Source: Chlamydiota bacterium
Lineage (GTDB): Bacteria > Chlamydiota > Chlamydiia > Chlamydiales > Rhabdochlamydiaceae
NCBI GenBank assembly: GCA_013288005.1
Contig: JABDCS010000004.1
Location: 39,956-103,955 of the forward strand
DNA length: 64,000 nucleotides
Direction: 5' to 3'
Part shown: one piece after another, positions 61,397 to 64,000 of the stretch
Layout of the letters: every line of letters begins with the position of its first letter
Numbering within the stretch: position 1 is the stretch's first letter
Position numbers and translations under genes: made by a program
The notes under the pieces: generated by a model
Told to the model about the DNA's origin: nothing
Seen by the model: the letters and a program-made list of their open reading frames with translations, nothing else
The model's database searches: none

Positions 61397-62695
61397 TTAA
61401 TTGTAATTTTTTATAAATTCTAAACGTTTAAATATCCTATTCATATTCGTGTATACTTTAGCTCTAATTGTTTGATATTTGATTTGGATATCTTTAAAAA
61501 TGGTTTCAGATTCATTTTTTATTTTATCTAATAGTAACGAAATTTTTTCCTTTTGAGTGTCAATAAGGGAAATTTTATTCTTTAAGCCATCAATCTTATC
61601 CTGGAAAAAAGATGCTAATGTTTCACCAGCATCGGAATTAGTGTCTTGAGGTAACCTATTTAGCGCGTCATTCTTTTCCTTCACTAAATCCACCAATTGA
61701 AGGCTAAGTTTATTACTCTTCTTCAAAAGGGAGTCAAAACGATCAGCTAACTGACCTATCGTGCCCCAGGGTGTTCCGTGTGCTGCAAGTACCTTTTTTT
61801 CGGCCTTAATTTCCTTTTTTTCGGCCTTAAATAGATGGTCAGCCGCTCGGTAGCATAGGTCTAATTCTAAGCGGAAGCGAGCCTCTATTTTTCTCACATC
61901 TGCGTTAGGCTCGTCGGGGCGATGCGAACGTATATCGACTGCTGCGTGCACTTGATCAATAGAAAGAAGATCGATGCCTAATCGTGTTGCATCTTGCTCC
62001 TCAGGGTACTGAAGACTCCAACTACGTAAATCAAGTAAATCAACGCCCAAACGAGATGCTTGATTTCTAGCTTCAAGAGTTCGAGGTGAACAACGATAAG
62101 TTTTATAGTAAGGTCGGAGAGCTGAACTAAAGTCTCTTAATCTCTCTCTATAAAGGTCTCCTGCGTGCACTTGATCAATAGAAAGAAGATCGATGCCCAA
62201 TCGTGTTGCATCTAGCTCCTCACGGTGCCGAACACTCCAACGACCTAAACGATGTAAATCAACGCCGAAACGGGATGCTTGATTTCTAGCTTCAAGAGTT
62301 ATAGGTGAACAAGCATAGGTGTTCTCATAAGGTTTGAGAGCTGAACTAAGCTGTCTTAATCTCATTATATAAGGGCTAAAAATTATTGATTCAGGAAATG
62401 GGTCAATCCCGCATTCATGAGCTCTTTTAGCAATAGTTTTGTGCCAAGCTTTGTAAGTTGGAGGGAGATCAATATGAAGTGTATCGGCCTTTCTATTTAC
62501 GGCGGTCGATTCAGCCGCGCATCTAAAGGAATTGAATCCGCTTCCTGCCATTACGTTTGCTATGCGGGATGAAGATGCTCCGCCTACTAGCACGGGACTT
62601 GTTGAAGAAGAGCTAGAGCTTGATGAAGATGCTGCTTCAGAGCTTGCTGCTCCGACTATAGCTGATGTGGCTCTTGTTGAGGTGAGTGCTGCCAT
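61397..62695 (-). CDS. Tandem paralogue 2 of an unknown coiled-coil family, with internal module duplication
   Basis: Protein of 432 residues. MAALTSTRATS, then a Ser tract (residues 23-31) and a VGGASSSR element. Core: KADTLHIDLPPTYKAWHKTI and CGIDPFPESIIFSP. Two copies of a 73-residue module follow (about 112-178 and 185-251), each with SSAL.PY..TY.CSP, TLEARNQASRxGVDL and DATRLGIDLLSIDQVHA. The C-terminal 170 residues are helical and coiled-coil-like (LLKKSNKLSLQLVDLVKEKN; LKNKISLIDTQKEKISLLLD). No signal peptide. It shares its whole layout with paralogue 3 and its N-terminus with paralogue 1, so recent local duplication is evident. Function unknown. Confidence 0.75.
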   Translation of the reverse strand: MAALTSTRATSAIVGAASSEAASSSSSSSSSTSPVLVGGASSSRIANVMAGSGFNSFRCAAESTAVNRKADTLHIDLPPTYKAWHKTIAKRAHECGIDPFPESIIFSPYIMRLRQLSSALKPYENTYACSPITLEARNQASRFGVDLHRLGRWSVRHREELDATRLGIDLLSIDQVHAGDLYRERLRDFSSALRPYYKTYRCSPRTLEARNQASRLGVDLLDLRSWSLQYPEEQDATRLGIDLLSIDQVHAAVDIRSHRPDEPNADVRKIEARFRLELDLCYRAADHLFKAEKKEIKAEKKVLAAHGTPWGTIGQLADRFDSLLKKSNKLSLQLVDLVKEKNDALNRLPQDTNSDAGETLASFFQDKIDGLKNKISLIDTQKEKISLLLDKIKNESETIFKDIQIKYQTIRAKVYTNMNRIFKRLEFIKNYN

Positions 62696-62850
62696 TATGT
62701 GCCTTTTTTTAATATTAATTACGAAACAAAGTATTCGCGGAAAGAATTTTAATGCAAATTAAAATTAAAATCAAATTGAATTTGATTATATAGATGTCTT
62801 AATTAATCATGATCAAGTCTTTGTTTAATAAAAGTCCCATCTGTAATGCA

Positions 62851-62905
62851 AAATACCAATTCCTTTTAGAAATGCATTTTACACTTCTAAGCAGAATTGG
62901 TATTT
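62851..62905 (-). terminator. Long hairpin 3' of tandem paralogue 3
   Basis: AAATACCAATTCC (62851-62863) and AGAATTGGTATTT (62893-62905), one mismatch, with inner TTAGAA/TTCTAA. Counterpart of the hairpin at 61302-61356, as part of a duplicated gap. Confidence 0.6.
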
Positions 62906-62935
62906 ATAAGTTAGATTATTGGAAATTGATAAATA

Positions 62936-64000
62936 TTAAATTATCTTCTTGTTTTTGTTATAAAATTCTAAATATTTGAAAATTTTATCGATATTCGCGT
63001 ATACATTTTCTCTTAGTTTTTCGTATCGGCTTATGGTAGCTTTCATTTTGGTTTGAACTTCATCTTTTATTTTAATTGTTTTTAAAGGAAATCCTCCTAT
63101 AACAGTGGTAATATCGGAAATTTGATTCTTTAAGATGTCAATCTCCTCTTGGAAAGAAGAGGCTAATGTTTCACGAGCTTCGGAATTAGTATCTGGATGT
63201 AACCCATTCAACGCGTCATTCATCTCCTTCACTAACTCCTCCAACTGACTGCTAAGTTCACTTCTCTGATTCGAAAGGAAATCAAAACTTGCACTTAATT
63301 CAGCTAGCATAGCTTCCCCAGATGTTGAAAATGCTACTAATGCCTCTTTTTCGGCCTTTTTTAGTCGTTCAACCGCTTGGTTGCCTAAGTCTAATTGCGT
63401 ACGTAAGCGAGCCTCTCTTTTTCGCATATCTTCGTGAAGCTCGTCGGGGCGATTCACATTTATAATGCCTGCTAAGCGGACTTGATCATCAGAGAGAAGA
63501 TCGATGCCTAATCGTATTGCATCTTGCTGATCATAGGGCTGAAGACTCCAATAGGCTAAATCATGTAAATCAACGCCCAAACGCGATGCTTGATTTCTAG
63601 CTTCTATAGTATGAGGAGAACAAGCATAAGTGTTCTTGTAAGGTCGGAAAGCTAACCAAATCTCTCTTAATCTACTTAAACCAGGGCTAACAACTATTGA
63701 TTCAGGAAATGGGTCAATCCCGCATTGATAGGCACTTTTAGCAATAATTTTCTGCCACTCTCTGGCATCTTTAGGGAGATCAATATGAAGTGTATCGGCC
63801 CTTCTATATACGGGGTCCAATTCAGCCAAGGATGCACAGGAAGCGAATACGCCTTCTGCCATTAAGGTTGCTGTGCGCGAAGAAGATGCTCCGCCTACTA
63901 CCGCAGGACTACGCGAAGAAGATGCTCCGCCTACTACCGCAGGACTAGTTGAAGAAGAACTAGAACTTGATGAAGATGCTGCTTCAGAGCCTGCAGCTCC
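62936..64000 (-). CDS. Tandem paralogue 3 of an unknown coiled-coil family (5' end beyond window)
   Basis: The frame is open to the window edge. Upstream of the internal Met at 63862, 46 more codons encode SEAASSSSSSSSTSP and two copies of SPAVVGGASSSR, matching the N-terminus of paralogue 2, so the real start lies perhaps 40 bases outside. Core motifs: RADTLHIDLPKDAREWQKII, CGIDPFPESIVVSPGLSRLR, one copy of the NQASRLGVDLHDLAYWSLQ / AIRLGIDLLSDDQVRLA module (two in paralogue 2), then a coiled-coil C-terminus (SSQLEELVKEMNDALNG). Function unknown. Confidence 0.75.
   Translation of the reverse strand, partial: GAAGSEAASSSSSSSSSTSPAVVGGASSSRSPAVVGGASSSRTATLMAEGVFASCASLAELDPVYRRADTLHIDLPKDAREWQKIIAKSAYQCGIDPFPESIVVSPGLSRLREIWLAFRPYKNTYACSPHTIEARNQASRLGVDLHDLAYWSLQPYDQQDAIRLGIDLLSDDQVRLAGIINVNRPDELHEDMRKREARLRTQLDLGNQAVERLKKAEKEALVAFSTSGEAMLAELSASFDFLSNQRSELSSQLEELVKEMNDALNGLHPDTNSEARETLASSFQEEIDILKNQISDITTVIGGFPLKTIKIKDEVQTKMKATISRYEKLRENVYANIDKIFKYLEFYNKNKKII
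63876..63947 (-). repeat. 36-bp in-frame tandem repeat in paralogue 3
   Basis: Two copies (63876-63911 and 63912-63947), each encoding SPAVVGGASSSR. Paralogue 2 carries one related copy (SPVLVGGASSSR). Confidence 0.9.

Overview
The window is a chromosomal segment of a member of the Chlamydiales, most likely from outside the genus Chlamydia (Parachlamydiaceae, Waddliaceae, Criblamydiaceae or Simkaniaceae type; the genus cannot be fixed from sequence alone). The case rests on gene order. From memory of the C. trachomatis map, the blocks dnaE / TPR / LptE-like / rsbW / small unknown / dacF and lnt-lpxC-fabZ-lpxA-fmt / [CT529 slot] / rplC...rpoA-rplQ / gapA are chlamydial arrangements. There is also a MOMP-like porin with a cysteine-rich N-terminus. 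The spc region lacks rpsN, rpmD, rpmJ and infA, and the S10 region starts at rplC without rpsJ.

Layout. 1-8.5 kb: end of dnaE, envelope assembly genes (BamD-like, LptE-like), anti-sigma kinase RsbW, DacF carboxypeptidase, then ksgA, a SurA-like chaperone and rsmB on the minus strand. 8.6-14.1 kb: DoxX-like protein, lnt, lpxC, fabZ, lpxA, fmt (lipoprotein and lipid A synthesis). 14.4-17.6 kb: three Inc-like proteins and a possible 52-residue membrane peptide, in the slot held by CT529/Cap1 in Chlamydia. 17.9-30.1 kb: ribosomal superoperon with secY and rpoA, closed by a strong terminator. 30.3-33.4 kb: gapA, a charged unknown protein, tRNA-Leu(UAA), and 3.9 perfect copies of a 131-bp tandem repeat that starts inside the tRNA 3' end and carries a terminator in every unit.

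33.4-47 kb is accessory and transport content: a large effector-like protein with an internal repeat, a family 17 glycosyltransferase, a YeiH-type transporter, two MFS transporters, a quinone oxidoreductase, a cysteine-rich lipoprotein, dxr, a small membrane protein, an ABC-2 exporter pair and a kinase-like membrane-anchored protein. 47-59.7 kb: MOMP-like porin, alanine racemase, a 37-residue Pro/Gln/Arg-rich peptide gene, a D-amino-acid-oxidase-like flavoprotein whose motif order looks circularly permuted, an S9 peptidase, an orphan UgpB-like binding protein, a NamZ-type muramidase, two overlapping TetR genes, an SPW/VKOR membrane protein and an epimerase. 60-64 kb: three tandem paralogues of unknown function with Ser/Ala-rich N-termini and coiled-coil C-termini; the last runs off the window.

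Several genes bear on the chlamydial envelope: lipid A (lpxC, lpxA, fabZ), lipoproteins (lnt), LPS and porin assembly (LptE, BamD, SurA), peptidoglycan (dacF, alr, namZ) and a cysteine-rich outer envelope (MOMP-like protein, small lipoprotein). A short intergenic motif ending in ACACCCTCT recurs through the window, mostly just after stop codons and in the orientation of the preceding gene.
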